A DNA stretch of 64,000 bases from Azadirachta indica. Lineage: Eukaryota; Streptophyta; Magnoliopsida; Sapindales; Meliaceae. How positions within the stretch are numbered: the first letter of the stretch is position 1; the number at the start of each line of letters is the position of its first letter. A program made the translations under genes and the position numbers. The stretch is taken from assembly GCA_022749755.1 (NCBI GenBank), contig CM040440.1, forward strand, positions 11,767,269 to 11,831,268, written 5' to 3'. Shown piece by piece: positions 45,594 to 58,762 of the stretch. Under the pieces are notes generated by a model, which saw only the letters and a program-made list of their open reading frames with translations, ran no database searches and was not told the DNA's origin.

Positions 45594-46202
45594 GAGACAG
45601 TTTGGGATTGTTATGAATTTTAAAAAAATTTGTTTCGACTGTGCTATAAAAATAATAAGTTTTAAAGAGAATCAGTTTTGTATTTGATAAATTTATTATT
45701 AAAAATATTGTAGTAATACAAATGACTAAAATATACACAGTGAATAGTGATAAATAAAAATTACTTTAAGTTTTTTAATATAATATAATATAATATAATA
45801 TGACATAATATAATATAATATAATATATATCCTTACTTAAAAATAATTTAGAGATAAATATATATATCATAACTAAAAATAAAAGTACAAAAAAAAAAAG
45901 AAAAAATTTTTGTTTTAACAATTTTATTTCTCAATTAAAGTTAAAATTAAAAAACAATTTGTAAAGTTAATTTTGGGTTTTTATAATTTTAAATGGATAT
46001 ATATGGTATTATACTTAAAAATAAAAATATTTTTCAAAATTAGATTTTAAAAAAACAAGACTTCTCCTATTTCTCAAAATCTACTGTAAGATGGTATGAT
46101 TTTACCTAAAATAATTTTAAAAATATTTTACCAACACCCAAAATAATTTTTGACAGTTTAAAATAACTTTTACCTCTCCTAACAACAATTTCAAACAGGC
46201 TC
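45594..46202. mobile_element. Tourist-like MITE (PIF/Harbinger type), TSD TTA
   Basis: The ends are GAGACAGTTTGGGATTGTTA and, reversed, GAGCCTGTTTGAAATTGTTG, flanked by TTA on both sides (45591-45593 and 46203-46205). A 3-bp TTA duplication and G-G-C-C-TGTTTGG-like ends are the Harbinger/Tourist hallmark. The length of 609 bp is at the upper range for such MITEs, and a pentanucleotide repeat lies inside. Confidence 0.7.
45777..45829 (+). repeat. (TAATA)n microsatellite
   Basis: About ten pentamer units, one of them interrupted by TGACA. It lies inside the MITE. Confidence 0.85.
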
Positions 46203-46209
46203 TTAGCAC

Positions 46210-46350
46210 TTGATTAGGTGCTTTTATAAAATTAGCACCTAAAGTGCTTAAGTGGGTAACACCAAATTCACCCAAATTTAAAATACACCAATAAGTGCTT
46301 TTATAAAATTAGCACCCAAATACACTAATAAGTGGGTAACACCAAATTGA
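46210..46350 (+). repeat. Direct duplication of about 75 bp
   Basis: The phrase GTGCTTTTATAAAATTAGCACC followed by AAGTGGGTAACACCAAATT occurs twice in succession. Confidence 0.7.
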
Positions 46351-47160
46351 AAGTATTATGATTTCAAAATACTTATTAGTAAACTTTAAAATTTTCACCC
46401 AAATTCAATGAAAATTTTATCATTCCCAACATGCCCCCACCTAACTTTAAAAATTCCTATGCTTATCATATTTTGTTATATTTTTTTAATTGATTATTTT
46501 GTTATTTCTTTTTAAAATTATTAAATTTACAATTATTTTTACAATAAATTTTTTTAATAGTAATCATGACAATAAATAGTAATTATTTTTAGAGATTTTT
46601 ATAAAATAAAAATATTATTATTACTAAATAATTAAATTATCTTTTAGTATATTTATTAAGATATTAAATATAAAAATATGACTAATACATGTGTATTAAT
46701 TCTATCTCTATTAAATAATATATAATAGTTAATTTAGAAAATATAGAATGTCAATTTAGTTGTAATTTTTTTATTTTGCAAAATATTTAGTTCCATTAAA
46801 AAATACTAATGCATAGATATTAATTTTATGTATTATTTAATTTTAAAAATTATTAATTTTATATGTTAATTTAAAAAATGTTATAATTTTCATTTTAGTA
46901 ATTTGTTAATATCAAAGTACTTTTTAAATTACAAATTCCAATGCCTAATTTAGCATCAAAATTATAACATAAGTACTTTTGATAGCTATTAGCCAAAGAG
47001 TAACTGGGTTTATAAAAATTGGTAGAAAAATATATTAAAGAGTATTAAGCGCTAAGTATATTAATGCTTTTTATTTAACACTCTCGAATGAACTCTAAGT
47101 TATGTAAATGTAGTGGTATTTTAGATTATTTTTGAAGTTATTAGAACTTATTAATTATAT
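46351..47160. other. AT-rich intergenic sequence
   Basis: No gene or terminal repeat was recognised. Confidence 0.4.
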
Positions 47161-47164
47161 AAGA

Positions 47165-49150
47165 AAGGATAGTTGGTTAGACTGAATCGAACCAAAAAAT
47201 TTCTTGTATCTCTTTGTTGGATCTAGACTGAATTATAATGGAGAAATAGATCGAATGCCATATGAATAGGCCAAACCAGTCGATTTCGATCTCATTTGGT
47301 TAGATTTTTGGGTTCTGTAATTTTTTTCTAGTCCTAAGAGTTTGTCCCTTTTTTCTTTTATTTGTCAAAAAAATGACGCCATTGAACCTTACAAAATGAC
47401 GTCATTTTGACGTTAAAAAAGAAAAATAATCTTTTGGCTTGATCCTTTATTTTTGTACTAATACTGAAATAAGAACTAAAATTTTAAATTTTTAAAACTT
47501 GAACTAAATATCATGTGAAATCAAACTAAGCCTCTCAATTTTGGTCCTCTCCAATTTGTTTTCTAATTTTCAAGTCTTTTTCCCAAGTCCTATAAGAGAC
47601 TTTGATTAATTAAAGTCCATTAAAGGTTCACATTATAGGTAGGCATGGTATGATATAATATGGACTTCGCCAAATTGGACCAGACTGAAAATTTTCTTAT
47701 CTCTCTTTGTTGGATTTGGACCAAACCCAAATATAATGAAGAATTGAACCGAATACCATATGAACAGTTATAATTTAGTCCAATTAGATTTTTATATCGG
47801 TGATTTTTTCAGTCCTAAGAGTTTGTCCCATTTTTCTTTTGTTTGCCCAAAAAATGATGTCATTTAGTTTTTACAAAGCAACGTAATTTAACGCTAAAAT
47901 ATAAAAGTAATTTTTTGATTTAGTAGTATTTTTTGCACCACTATCAAAATCTAAACTAAAATTTTGGGTTTTTAAAAATTAAAAGTGACTCTAGATTGAA
48001 TATCATGTGAAATCGGACTGAACCCGTCGATTGATGTCTAATTTGGTCCAATTTTCTAAGTTCTATATTTTTTTAGCTAGTTCTAATTCATATTCCATCA
48101 CTTGTATCTAGCTACAGATTTGTCCAATAACTTGGAGCCGCATCTAATCACAATATTACTGACTAATCAAGCGCATTATGGAAACTTCACAAAGAGTGAT
48201 CATACAAATTTTATAAAAAACTACAAAATTGTTCACAAAAAATTAATAATTTATTATAGGGTTATCTTCATATTAAGACAATGATCAATTTGCCTCCAGC
48301 TATATTGTAAACAATCAATGGGCCTCCAAACCGTTAAGTCGTGCCGTTGTATTTAACTACTAATCCAAATTGATTGACAAAACACTATATTATCTTTTAT
48401 GACATGTAATATATGTAATATATGTAAAATAATATAATTACCTCTAAAAAAGTTATATGGAACATCATCATTGTAGTAACTTTTAAAATTTGAAATAAAA
48501 TAGAGTAATTAGTTAAAAAAAGGTTAAAGATTTAATAACAAATAAAATTAATTAAATAATAAATTTAGATATGTCTTGTACTAGCTTACCGACACCTTCA
48601 ATGCTGAATATTTTTAAACATCCTTCTCTTAAAACTATAATGCCTATTGTCAACTGTATAACAAATTCCACGGTAATAGAAAAGAGTAAAATGTTAATGG
48701 AGGTGTGTTGAAGAGGAAAAAGAGAGGAACAAATTTTTTAAAAAAATTTATATATATGTATATATATAATAGAATTATAGCTTAATCATTTGATAAATAC
48801 ATATGATTCATTTAAAATTTATACTATGTGATTTATTTAACTATATCTTTCCCACATCAGGTTGATTGGAATCATATTTTCAAGATTATGGTAAGAGAGA
48901 TTGGAAATGCTCACGATGTTACAAGCAGATTTTTTTCTGGGGTTGAGAGATTATGATTAATTAAAGCCCATTAAAGAAAGAAGAAAACATGGCTCAAATT
49001 CTATGACTTGTATCTAATTACGAATTTGTCCAACAGCTTGGGGGAGCATTTGATCACAATATTACTGACTGATCAAGGACATTAGCAAGGGCATTATAAA
49101 AACTTCACAAAAAATGATCATACAAAAGATTAAGAATTTATTACATATTA
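47165..49150 (+). repeat. Local segmental duplications with an inserted repeat
   Basis: 47165-47550 and 47648-48062 are diverged copies of one unit: both contain TCTCTTTGTTGGAT, CCTAAGAGTTTGTCCC, an AAAAAATGA-GTCATT tract and ATATCATGTGAAATC. Separately, 48085-48230 repeats at 49000-49130 (shared CACAATATTACTGACT, GATCATACAAA). The GATTAATTAAAG-CCATTAAAG phrase at 47600-47635 also repeats at 48953-48976. The second locus lacks the unit at 47648-48062, so that unit looks like an insertion into the first. Confidence 0.6.
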
Positions 49151-52100
49151 AAGTAAGTATATTGATACTATGTAGACTTGATGTGACCACTTACAAATGT
49201 ATAAATTAAAGGAAGAGAAAAAGTGGCCACATTGCAACTGAGAAAGCGTTTTTTGTTAAAGAGAATTAAAAAAAAAAAAAGGGGGAATTCTTGGTTGGCA
49301 ACAAAGCTGATCAACTCATTGATATATGTTCCTCCAATTCAACCATCTTTAATTTTTGACTATGCCCTTTACTCTATCAGCATGTTTTCCATTATACAAA
49401 AGTTGTTGACCAGGAAAATAAATTTGCCATTATGGTTGAAAACCTTTAGCTTAGTTGTTATATGGTGACTTGCTGCTTCATGATTACTATCAGAGACCTA
49501 AAAATCTTTTGCAATAAATTGTTAGGGTAGCACCAAATGCGCCAATTGAAGAAACCAGTCTTCCCAACAATTTTTTACGCATACCAACTGAAAAATGACT
49601 TACTTTCTTTACTATTTATCATAATATGTCAACAAGTAAATTCTGATTAGCACAAAATTAAAGGCAGAACATTTTATAATACTTTATTTTGGGTCAAATT
49701 AATTGTCTTATTTAATAGCATCTGATGGTTGAGTGGCGTTCGTTTCCGATTTGATTCCCTCTAAAGTTTATGAATGAAGAACTTCTTTACAAAAGGATAA
49801 TTAAAAAAAAAGAAAAGAAAAAGAAAGAACAATTGTTCCTTCTCCACATAATTAAAAATTGTTTGCCACAACTAAATTGAAATCATACTTAAAATATATA
49901 TATATATATATATATATGTATTGGCTTTTGGTTTGTTGATGGGAGAACATATGCTCATGTATGTCAAGCGGAATCTACATTTAGTAGATGACGCATTTAT
50001 CGATGCATCGAAGAGACAGACATAATAGTTTCTTTAATAATTATGTGGAGCGGTGTCCCATGTTATTCCTTCCTCTTTCAGCTCTTGTTGTGGAATAATA
50101 ATAATTTTGTCCTTATATTTTATTGAAATAACAAATTAAGACATATGTTTAATAATTCTAATCAATTAATCCCTAATTTTGATTATTTTATTTACGGTGG
50201 CAATTCAAGTAGCCTATTATATTCATGTCGTGTGAAATAAAGATATAACATATTTTTAAACTAATCTAAATTTGACTTATTTGATAATTGTATTAAGAAT
50301 TGAAATTCAAATATGATTTATTTATTAAACGAATTACCCATTTAACAATCTTGACATCCATTTAGTATAATTTTTTTTTTATATATTTTGATATTATTGT
50401 AAAATATTTATAATATTATTCACGCAAATGTTAATAAATTTATTTTAAATAGTATTAAATGCTTTTTAAATTATTAAAAATATAATTAGATACTTTTAAA
50501 ATATAAAATAAATATATTAATCAAGAATGAAAATGTTATTATCCCCTCTTATTTATAATAATTTAACCTAGGAAAGTTACGTCAGGTGAACCAGCTAGAG
50601 ATTTTTATAAATTACTTGAAGGGAGAAGGAATCTATTCATTCACATTTTCATATCACATTTTCATTCCTAAACTTTGGGGAAAATAACATATCATAAATG
50701 ATTTATTAAATTTTAACGTTTTAATTCCTAATCATTGTTGAAAATAGAAGAACTATAATATTAAAAATCAAATTGATTTACTCAAAGAGGAAAATGATTT
50801 ACTCAATTTTAACATTTTAATCCAAAGTTGAAGGACGAAAATATTGTTACCATGAATATAGACTTCGATCAAGATAGTGGTACATAAATACAAATTAGTC
50901 ATAGAAACGGGTCATTAATAAATAGTCCCCGAACTTTAGGGGACAAAAACAAATACCCCTAAAATTTATTGTCCGCACTGTATGCATCCGGTGGTTTGAA
51001 TAATTGAGGCAAACTTCACACAACCTTCATTTTTATTATATATAAATAAATCCTAATAAATGATCCTTATAGTATACTTAATAATCTATATAATTACTTT
51101 TATTTGAAAATTTTAAAAAAATAATGTACACAATTAGATAAATTACTTAAAAAATTTGTAATGAAAACTAAATATTATTATTTTTACTAAAAATAATAAA
51201 AAAAGACGTGAAAGGACATTACAATTTTAATTTATTATTTAGATATCTTATATTTTTTATTATTAAAATACATAAATCAATCAATCCACATTACTTAAAA
51301 ATTTCTATAAATCTATGGGTAGTCTAAGAATTTAAAATATATATGCAAAATATATAATATAAGCTTACGTGAAATTCTCTGCCAAAAAAAAAAAAAACTT
51401 ATGCAAAATTATTGTATAATTATCATATGTCTACATTTTATTTTAATTAATTGGATTAATTTTCTTATTACATACCACATCTATTGTTATACATTAATTT
51501 GATTAAAAAGGTTATAGTTGTAGTATTATTGCCAGCCTACGTAAGATAATAAAACTATTTAATTTTATTTTAAAAATAAAATTTATGTTTATATTCTAAT
51601 TAGTTATTAGATGTATGAAATAATATTGTCCATATTAACCCAAATGCTTTAGTATTTTATTTTTTTTTAATATAAGATAATAATAGTTTATGTTGATAAA
51701 TTGTTAAAAGTTTAAAATAATTTAACCGATATTGGCTGAGTTCTTTTATGAGTCTATTTTGTTTGTTAGCTTTTTGATAAGAATAAAAATGATTTATTTT
51801 AATTAATCATAAAAAGTTGTAAAATAAATTGTTTTAGTTCTTAATAACAACAATAATATGTTATTATTTTTTCAAGTAATTTATTCTATTAAGTATATTA
51901 AGTTTTTTTTAAAAAAAATTTAAATAAAATAGCCATAAGAGTGATTAGAGTTTAGTTTTATATAATGGAAACTTAAAGAGATAAATTTATAATATTAAAA
52001 TGTTATGGGGATGATTTTGCTGAGTTTATTTGTATATGATTGAACATAATATATTATTAAAAGTGTATGAGTAAATATGAAATGTGCTTCAATTGATTCC

Positions 52101-52187
52101 GCGGGCTTGTCATTGGAGATATTTGTTGATTTGGCAAACATGCGGATACCCGTGGAGGACAACACATTTTAGAGACATTTGTTTCTG
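49151..52187. other. Intergenic AT-rich sequence
   Basis: About 3 kb without a supported gene. It holds a (TA)n run at 49894-49918 and a MULE-end-like phrase near 50925-50965 (CCCCGAACTTTAGGGGACAAAAAC). The part close to 52684 should include the ATL promoter. Confidence 0.4.
49894..49918 (+). repeat. (TA)n microsatellite
   Basis: About twelve TA units. Confidence 0.85.
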
Positions 52188-52218
52188 TTTATTTATTTAT
52201 TTATTTATTTATTTATTT
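52188..52218 (+). repeat. (TTTA)n microsatellite upstream of the ATL gene
   Basis: Seven to eight TTTA units, about 470 bp before the ATL start codon. Confidence 0.85.
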
Positions 52219-52528
52219 TCAAAATTCAGGATTTCTGACTTCAACTGCAACTTGGCTTGTCTATTGTAATAAAAGCATAAACTTATAACTTTAATGAATT
52301 CCCAACCAACATGGCACCACATTAGTCAACAAACCATTATCTTCTCAAAAAGAAGAAAAAGAAAAGCAACAGCTAGCCCTAGCTACTAGATCTCTTCTGT
52401 TTTCTCTCTTTAATTTCTTTTCTATGTAGGACTCTGTGTCTGCTTTTTCCCAAGGGAGTTTTGCAACCCACTGCACTTGCTAAATCTAGCCTTTAGCCTT
52501 ATTACCTCCAGAAGAGACCATCCAAGCC

Positions 52529-52582
52529 ATGTACAAGTTCTCAGGTATTCTCTTTTGCTTCATAATTCTTTCAGTGAATTAA
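52529..52582 (+). promoter_or_regulatory. Upstream ORF of 17 codons before the ATL gene
   Basis: ATG at 52529 opens a short frame for MYKFSGILFCFIILSVN, ending TAA at 52580-52582. That is 101 bases before the main ATG. If the transcript starts upstream of it, this hydrophobic uORF could reduce translation of the main frame. Transcript extent is not known from sequence. Confidence 0.35.
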
Positions 52583-52683
52583 TTAGTGCTTGCATATAAA
52601 CATATACAGCAAGAAGAGGCTATAATAATTTTAGAAATGCTAGTAGGATTTGTGCTATATAGCTAATTTTTACACTGTAATTA

Positions 52684-53748
52684 ATGGAGTCCATAGGCAA
52701 TCCAAAGGCTAATTGGGTGCCATATGTGAACAGTAAGGACTGTTCTCAAGGATTTTGTAGCTTATACTGCCCGCAATGGTGCTACATCATATTCCCTCCT
52801 CCTCCTCCTCCTTTCGAGTTTCCTGATGACGATTCCGGCGCAAAGTTCTCCCCTCTTGTCATCGCGATCATCGGCATTTTGGCTAGCGCTTTTCTTTTAG
52901 TAAGTTATTATACCATAATATCTAAATATTGTGGAAACACAAACTCTGGCAGAAGAAGAGAAATTCATGATCCAAGCGAAGAATTGGAATCCAATCAGAA
53001 TCATTCCCTCCATGAATCATGGCACACTGCAACTACTGGCTTAGATGAGGCTCTGATCAAGTCCATCACTGTTTGCAAGTACAAGAAAGGAGATGGTTTG
53101 ATTGAAGGAACTGATTGCTCAGTTTGTCTCAGTGAGTTTGAAGAAGATGAAAGCCTGAGGCTGTTGCCCAAGTGTAGCCATGCTTTCCATGTTCCATGCA
53201 TTGATACATGGCTTAAATCTCATTCCAATTGCCCTTTGTGTCGCGCTAACATATTTTTCATCAGTGTTTCACCACATCAATTGCCTCCAATAGCAGAGCA
53301 AACTCCGCCAAATATTCGTGAATCACTGCAAGATACACAAGGAACAAGCGAAAATTATGAAACTTCCACTTTAGAAGCGGAGAGAGGAACTGATGGGGAA
53401 GATGAAATATTGGACAGCGACGAGATTCCAAAGACCCCAGTACGTGCTTTTAGTGATGTGGGGAATTTGCAAGGAAGAGATACAATAATTGAAATAGCAG
53501 ATGAAGGATATGAACTTCAACAGATTAGAAGATCAGTTTCACTGGATCACTCAAGTCATAGCTGTGTTCCGGTCGCTGATATTTTGCGGATGAACCTAGA
53601 GGAAGAATGTGCAGAATCTTCAAAACAATCAACAGAAATGGGCAATTCTGGCAAACGACAAAAGGTTTCAATGAAGAGATCATTTTCTAGTGGGAGATTC
53701 TCACTCAATAGACAAGGAAGAGTTCGAGAGACAATTATTCCTCTCTGA
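52684..53748 (+). CDS. RING-H2 finger E3 ubiquitin ligase, ATL family (ATL51/52-like)
   Basis: An intact, intronless 354-residue protein, as is usual for ATL genes. The N-terminus has the [20 protein letters not shown] block found in the ATL1/ATL51/ATL52 subgroup, then a Pro-rich stretch. One membrane segment follows at about 56-78. The GLD motif is at 119-121. The RING-H2 ligands are C145, C148, C164, H166, H169, C172, C183 and C186, with Trp176 for E2 contact. The C-terminal half is acidic and then Ser/Arg-rich and probably disordered. ATL proteins are membrane-anchored E3 ligases that transfer ubiquitin from E2 enzymes, many of them in stress or defence responses. The substrate of this one cannot be told from sequence. 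The start is the first ATG of the frame and matches relatives. Confidence 0.95.
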   Translation: MESIGNPKANWVPYVNSKDCSQGFCSLYCPQWCYIIFPPPPPPFEFPDDDSGAKFSPLVIAIIGILASAFLLVSYYTIISKYCGNTNSGRRREIHDPSEELESNQNHSLHESWHTATTGLDEALIKSITVCKYKKGDGLIEGTDCSVCLSEFEEDESLRLLPKCSHAFHVPCIDTWLKSHSNCPLCRANIFFISVSPHQLPPIAEQTPPNIRESLQDTQGTSENYETSTLEAERGTDGEDEILDSDEIPKTPVRAFSDVGNLQGRDTIIEIADEGYELQQIRRSVSLDHSSHSCVPVADILRMNLEEECAESSKQSTEMGNSGKRQKVSMKRSFSSGRFSLNRQGRVRETIIPL

Positions 53749-54801
53749 AAGATATTTTTTGATAAGAAATTAAATGTAAGAATTAGTAGAAGCATATATA
53801 GTATAGATTCTATTAATCGTACATATATAGCTAAGCTGATAGCTCTTTCAAAGTGAGTGCATCAACTGTATCCCGTGAAATTCAGGAGATTCATTTATGG
53901 TTTTTGATAACATACTTCGATATGTTTCATCTCTTCTCATAAACAGAGATTCAGACAGACCCAACAAATTCTGAGGACCATATTGAGAGGCAGCAACAAT
54001 TCCAATGGCCTTCCAGGCAACCTTACCTAGATCAGAGGATGATGTTTAAATTGAAAGGTCCATACCCTCAACAACTAATGAAAAGACAATAAATGTGTAA
54101 CATCATTATAGAGCAAATGTGTGGATATTCACCAATACAAAGGATACAACAATTAGCCGCAAATATTTCGTGCGTTCAACGTTGTTCATTTTACCCAAAA
54201 AGGCTTCGCAGGCAATTGTTGGTTGAGCACATTTTAAGTATTCTGGCAATTGATTTTAAAATTTGGTGCGTTTTCGCTGGACATGCACCAAGAAGCTAAG
54301 TCTTGGGCATCAATGTTGGCGAGTTTTGTGGCAATCCAAGAATGTTCTAATAATCTCACAATTAGCTGCAAACATTTTGTAGGTTTTTGATGTTGTCCAT
54401 TTTCGCCACAAAGCACTACGGCAGTCGAAGGCCCCTGACATGCTTTATTTATTTATTTATTTTTTGCGTTCTGAATATGTTTCTCTTACTTAATCACCCA
54501 AAATCTTGTCATTTATGACATCGCCCTTCTTCGCCAGAAATGCACGATCACAAACTCTTAAAGCCTTGGGCATCATAATTAACAAGTTTCGTTGTGTTGT
54601 CCATTGAAAGATTATGAAGAACTTTTGCGGTTAATTGCGTAATATTCATATAAATACTCGAAACGCAATAGAACTCATCAACAATGATGCTATCAAGGAG
54701 TGTGTTGGTGCATTTCTGGTAAAAATTGGTGACATCGGAGGTAAAGAAAACTTTTGTATAATTTAAAAACGTATTTAAAACATTATGAAATAAGATTTCA
54801 A
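53749..54801. other. Region after the ATL gene, with degenerate repeats
   Basis: 53749-53960 probably includes the ATL 3' UTR. From 54090 to 54760 similar phrases recur: ACAATTAGC-GCAAA-ATTT at 54149 and 54358, with a related TGTTGTCCATT stretch, and TCTTGGGCATCA/CCTTGGGCATCA at 54301 and 54563. This suggests an old tandem array with a period of 210-260 bases. Confidence 0.4.
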
Positions 54802-57800
54802 CTGGAGATGGCAAATAGGCTGTGCTGGTCCGGCACAGCCCACAAAATTAAGCTCACGTGGGTTTCTGTGTCAGACTGGCATGATATGTACAATAAAATT
54901 GATAAGCCAATATTAATAAATATTAACCCAATATTAATAATAAATTACTATTATTAATATATTTTTTATATTTAAGGATTGAAAATTAATTTAAATCAAT
55001 AAAAACTTGTTGAATAATAAATAATTTGTTAAATTTAAAAGTAATAATACATTAAACAAGTTTAAAAATAATAATATATATAAATCATTACAATATTTAT
55101 TGTTTATTATTAAAATAAAATTTTGAATGAATAATTACAATTTATAATAAAATACGATAACTAATTATATTTTGAAAATTTTACAAAATGACCATTGTTC
55201 ACTCCTCTTTTTCTAAATTGACCAATATTCATAATTTGTTTAAAAAAAGACCAAGTAAAATATTTTTGGACAAAATTACCCCTCTGACCAAAACATACAT
55301 TTTCTTTCTTTCTTCTTCTTTGTCATTTCTTACGTCTTCCTCTTTCTTGTTTCTTGTTTCTTTCTTTCTTTCTTCCGTCTTCCTTAACAGACAAACACAA
55401 ACCCAATTCCATTTCGTTATATGTGAAGGAAATCCATAACTTTAAAAGTCTAAGCAAGTGAGTGATTACAGTTTGAAAAATAAGAAAAAAATTATTGAAA
55501 ATGAAAAATCATGTTGTTTGTACAATCTGCGATCACTTTTGAACATAGGTAATTTTTTCCTCGTGCTCAAAAGTAACCTTCGAGCATGGGTAATAAGTAG
55601 TGCTCGTTTGAGTGAGAAACTAAAAATACTATTTCAGAGAAGATGCTCTACGATATACTTTCAAGCATGGATAATCTTTTCCTTGTATTCAAAAGTAACC
55701 TTCAAAGCACGGATAATTAGTTGTCCTCAAAAGTTTAGTTTTTAGCACATTGTATTTACGATGTGCTCGGAAGTATGGTTTTGAGTATGCTTGGTGCATA
55801 CTTTTGATCACTTGGACACTAAACGCAGTCGAAACCATCCTTTCGATTTTTTGAAAAGGTGTGGTTTCCTCTATTTATGTTCTTCTATATTTCTATCTAT
55901 CCATGCATATGTAAAGTTAGATCATTAACATTTTTTGGTATTTTTAGAGCAGGTAAACATGGCCAAGACAATTACCACTGATTTGAAGATAAAGCATTCC
56001 GACTATTTTAGAAGGAGGATGGTTGTAGAGTTGTGAAGGAGTCAGTTGTTGTAAACTTATGCTTGTTTTGCTCTTTCTTTATGCATCTTTGTACCTTATG
56101 TATATGGTTTACCTTCCATTTTTATAGTTATATTCCATCCATTTACGATTCTTTTGTGTATATCATAATGAATTGATATAATTGATATAATTGAACGTAA
56201 TAGGTAATAGAATTAAAAAATCTCATATTTAATTAAAATGTGAAATGATTAGTTTATATATGTCATATAATATTGTGGTATAATTGATGTACATTGAACC
56301 AATTACATATATAATGGTATAATTAATTTGTAAACATATAAAATTAAATTGTGCTAATTGATTTACATCTATAAAATTATGAATGTAATGTTGACATTGA
56401 TGTACAAACATGATATCATAGCACTTGACACCACTGAGTTGTACTAAATATAACAATATTATTTTTTTGGAATTTTTTAATTATTCTAGAAAAAGCAAAA
56501 GTTTAGTTTCGAGCAAGAATCAATAGTAATAAAATATAATGTACTCAAAGCCATACTATCGAGCACACAATTTACCCATGCTCGAAGGTTGGTTACTTTC
56601 GAGCACGAGGAAAAAAATTACCTATGCTAAAAAACGTATAACAAATTGTCTTCTCTAAAATGGTATTTTTAGTTTTTCACTCAAATATGTACACTAAACA
56701 CATTTAAACATCCAACACGCACTCCAACAACTATTTCTATTATTACATTGTCTAATTACACACAAATAACATTATTTTTTTATTTTTAACAATTTTTTCC
56801 CCTTATTTTTCAAACTGTAATCACTTGCCTTCTTACACTTTTAAGATTGTGATTTCTTTCACCTGTAATGAAATGGAATTAAGTTTATGTCTGTCTGTTA
56901 AGGAAGATGGAAGAAAGAAAGAAAGAAAAAGGAAGAAACAGCAAGAAGAAAGAAATGAGGAAGAAGAAATAAAGAAAAAAAATGTATGTTTTGGTCAAAG
57001 GGGCAATTTTGTCCAAAAATATTTCACCGATCATTTTTTAAACAAATTATGAATAGTGGTCAATTTAGAAAAATAGGAGTGGACAGTGATCTTTTTGGTA
57101 AATTTCCCTTAGATTTTGATCATAATATAATTAAGTATTTTACATATTCATACATACAAAATTATAAATACATATTATGATTATCAATCGACCTTTTTTT
57201 TGTTGTTAATTATTGTCATACTTAGTTGTAATTAATATAATGTAAAGACATTAATGATCATCAATCTATTATACTCTTATTTTTCTAAACAAAATATTAT
57301 ATGCAAAGTTGTAAATTAATTTCAAAATATTTGTCAATCATCATTTCACAATGTTTACTTAAAAATTTATGCAAATTCTAAGTAGTTGTAAAAATCAAAA
57401 TTAAAAATTTATGTTTTATCCATTTAAAATTCACATTTTTTATTTTTTGGATTTAAATTTAAGAAATTTAAAATTTATGTAAATTGTATTAATTCTTTAA
57501 TTTGTTTTGTAACTAAATAACTAATTAATGGAAGTAGTGGAGACATTTTTATTTTTCATTTTTCAATGTTACTAATTATAAAGTACAAATTTTTACACTT
57601 AATCATTTTTACTTCATTTTGCTTTATATTTAAATACCAAATTGTAGTTAACAATGGAAATAAATATTACAAATTAGAAACTTACAAAACAAAAAAAAAA
57701 TCCTACTAGTCTTTCTATTTTAGGTAGGCAAAAATTGAAATTGAATAAAAGTAGAATATAATTGCTATATAAGTTCAATATAGTTATAAAACCAAAAATT

Positions 57801-58193
57801 TATATTTTACCCATTAACAATTTTACATTTTTAGATTTTTAGATTTAAATTTAAAAATTTATGTAACTTTTGTTAACAAAATTGTATGAGTAATTATATT
57901 TGTATTAAACTTTATTTTAATAATTTATAATTTCGATTTTATTATTAAAATTAATTTTATTTGTTAATAATAAACAGTAATCAACTTTAGCTAGATCAAA
58001 GTTACTCTCTACGATTTGAATAGTAGCCCAGCACAGCCCAGTTTGGTGAAAAATACGGACATAGCCCAACATGGCACAATTACTATTTATGGCATGGCAC
58101 AGCACGACTTGTGGGCCTTTTTCATCGGCCTAGTTTGTGAATAGTGTTGTGTCCTACCGGTCTCAGGTCGCCCACCTGTTTTGTCACCTCTAA
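54802..58193. mobile_element. hAT-like element with nested MULE
   Basis: The left end CTGGAGATGGCAAATAGGC and the reversed right end TTAGAGGTGACAAAACAGGT are alike. Both subterminal regions repeat GGCACAGCC/GCACAGCCCA words, as in many plant hAT elements. Flanking octamers do not match, so the exact ends are uncertain. No transposase was seen. The MULE at 55174-57108 sits inside. Confidence 0.45.
55174..57108. mobile_element. Non-autonomous MULE with long inverted arms
   Basis: The arms (about 55174-55560 and 56720-57108) are inverted copies of each other for about 390 bases, and weaker pairing reaches further inward to about 55720 and 56560. Shared text includes TTTCTAAATTGACCA, TTTTTGGACAAAATT, CTGACCAAAACATAC and GTGATTACAGTTTGAAAAATAAG. 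The flanks TTATATTTT (55165-55173) and TTAGATTTT (57109-57117) match at eight of nine bases, the 9-bp duplication expected for Mutator elements. There is no coding capacity. It belongs to the same family as the element at 30268-34618. Confidence 0.75.
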
Positions 58194-58762
58194 CTATAAT
58201 TAGTGCATCATTGCATAATCAAATAAAAAAATTTTCAAATACATCCCTTAATATTTGCTAAAACCACACATAGAGAGATTATATAATGTAATTCACAAGC
58301 ATCTCCCCTCTAATTTAACGAAAACCCACTTTTCTAATTGTTACCTTGCACTTTTAGGTGAAAAGTCAGTTTTGCCTTATTAAATGTTGAACTATAAAGC
58401 TGCAATTCAAAGTGTATTATCAACTCTTTGGGAATGCTCACTAAAGAGCAAAAAATAATACATGCGGATGTTGTTATAATAAAGGCTACATATGCTTCCC
58501 ACTTTAGTATATATACACTGAACATTACTCTATACATACATTGCTAATAAAGCTCTCTAAATACAACCAACATTGCTCCTAGAGCACTGCATTTTGAACT
58601 CCCACAACATTGCCAATATATGCTCCCAAACACTGCTAATAATCCTTCTTCTTGCAACAACACTAAACTACAACTCCCAAAAGACCGTCAATCAAGCCTA
58701 TTTCAACAACATTACCAGCACCAAAAACTCCATTCATCCAGTGCATATCAAAACTACCAATA
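58194..58762. other. Sequence upstream of the GRF relic
   Basis: Transposon-end-like text lies at 58240-58370 (CATCCCTTAATATTTGCTAAAACC; CACTTTTAGGTGAAAAGTCAG). No gene is seen. Confidence 0.35.

Noticed and set aside
46210..47100. Possible transposon bounded by GTGCTTTTATAAAATTAGCAC
   Set aside because: The phrase is duplicated only locally. No matching inverted end or TSD was found.
49726..49758. Possible SINE with a perfect A box TGGTTGAGTGG
   Set aside because: The B-box-like sequence follows after only about 12 bases, too close for a tRNA-type Pol III promoter.
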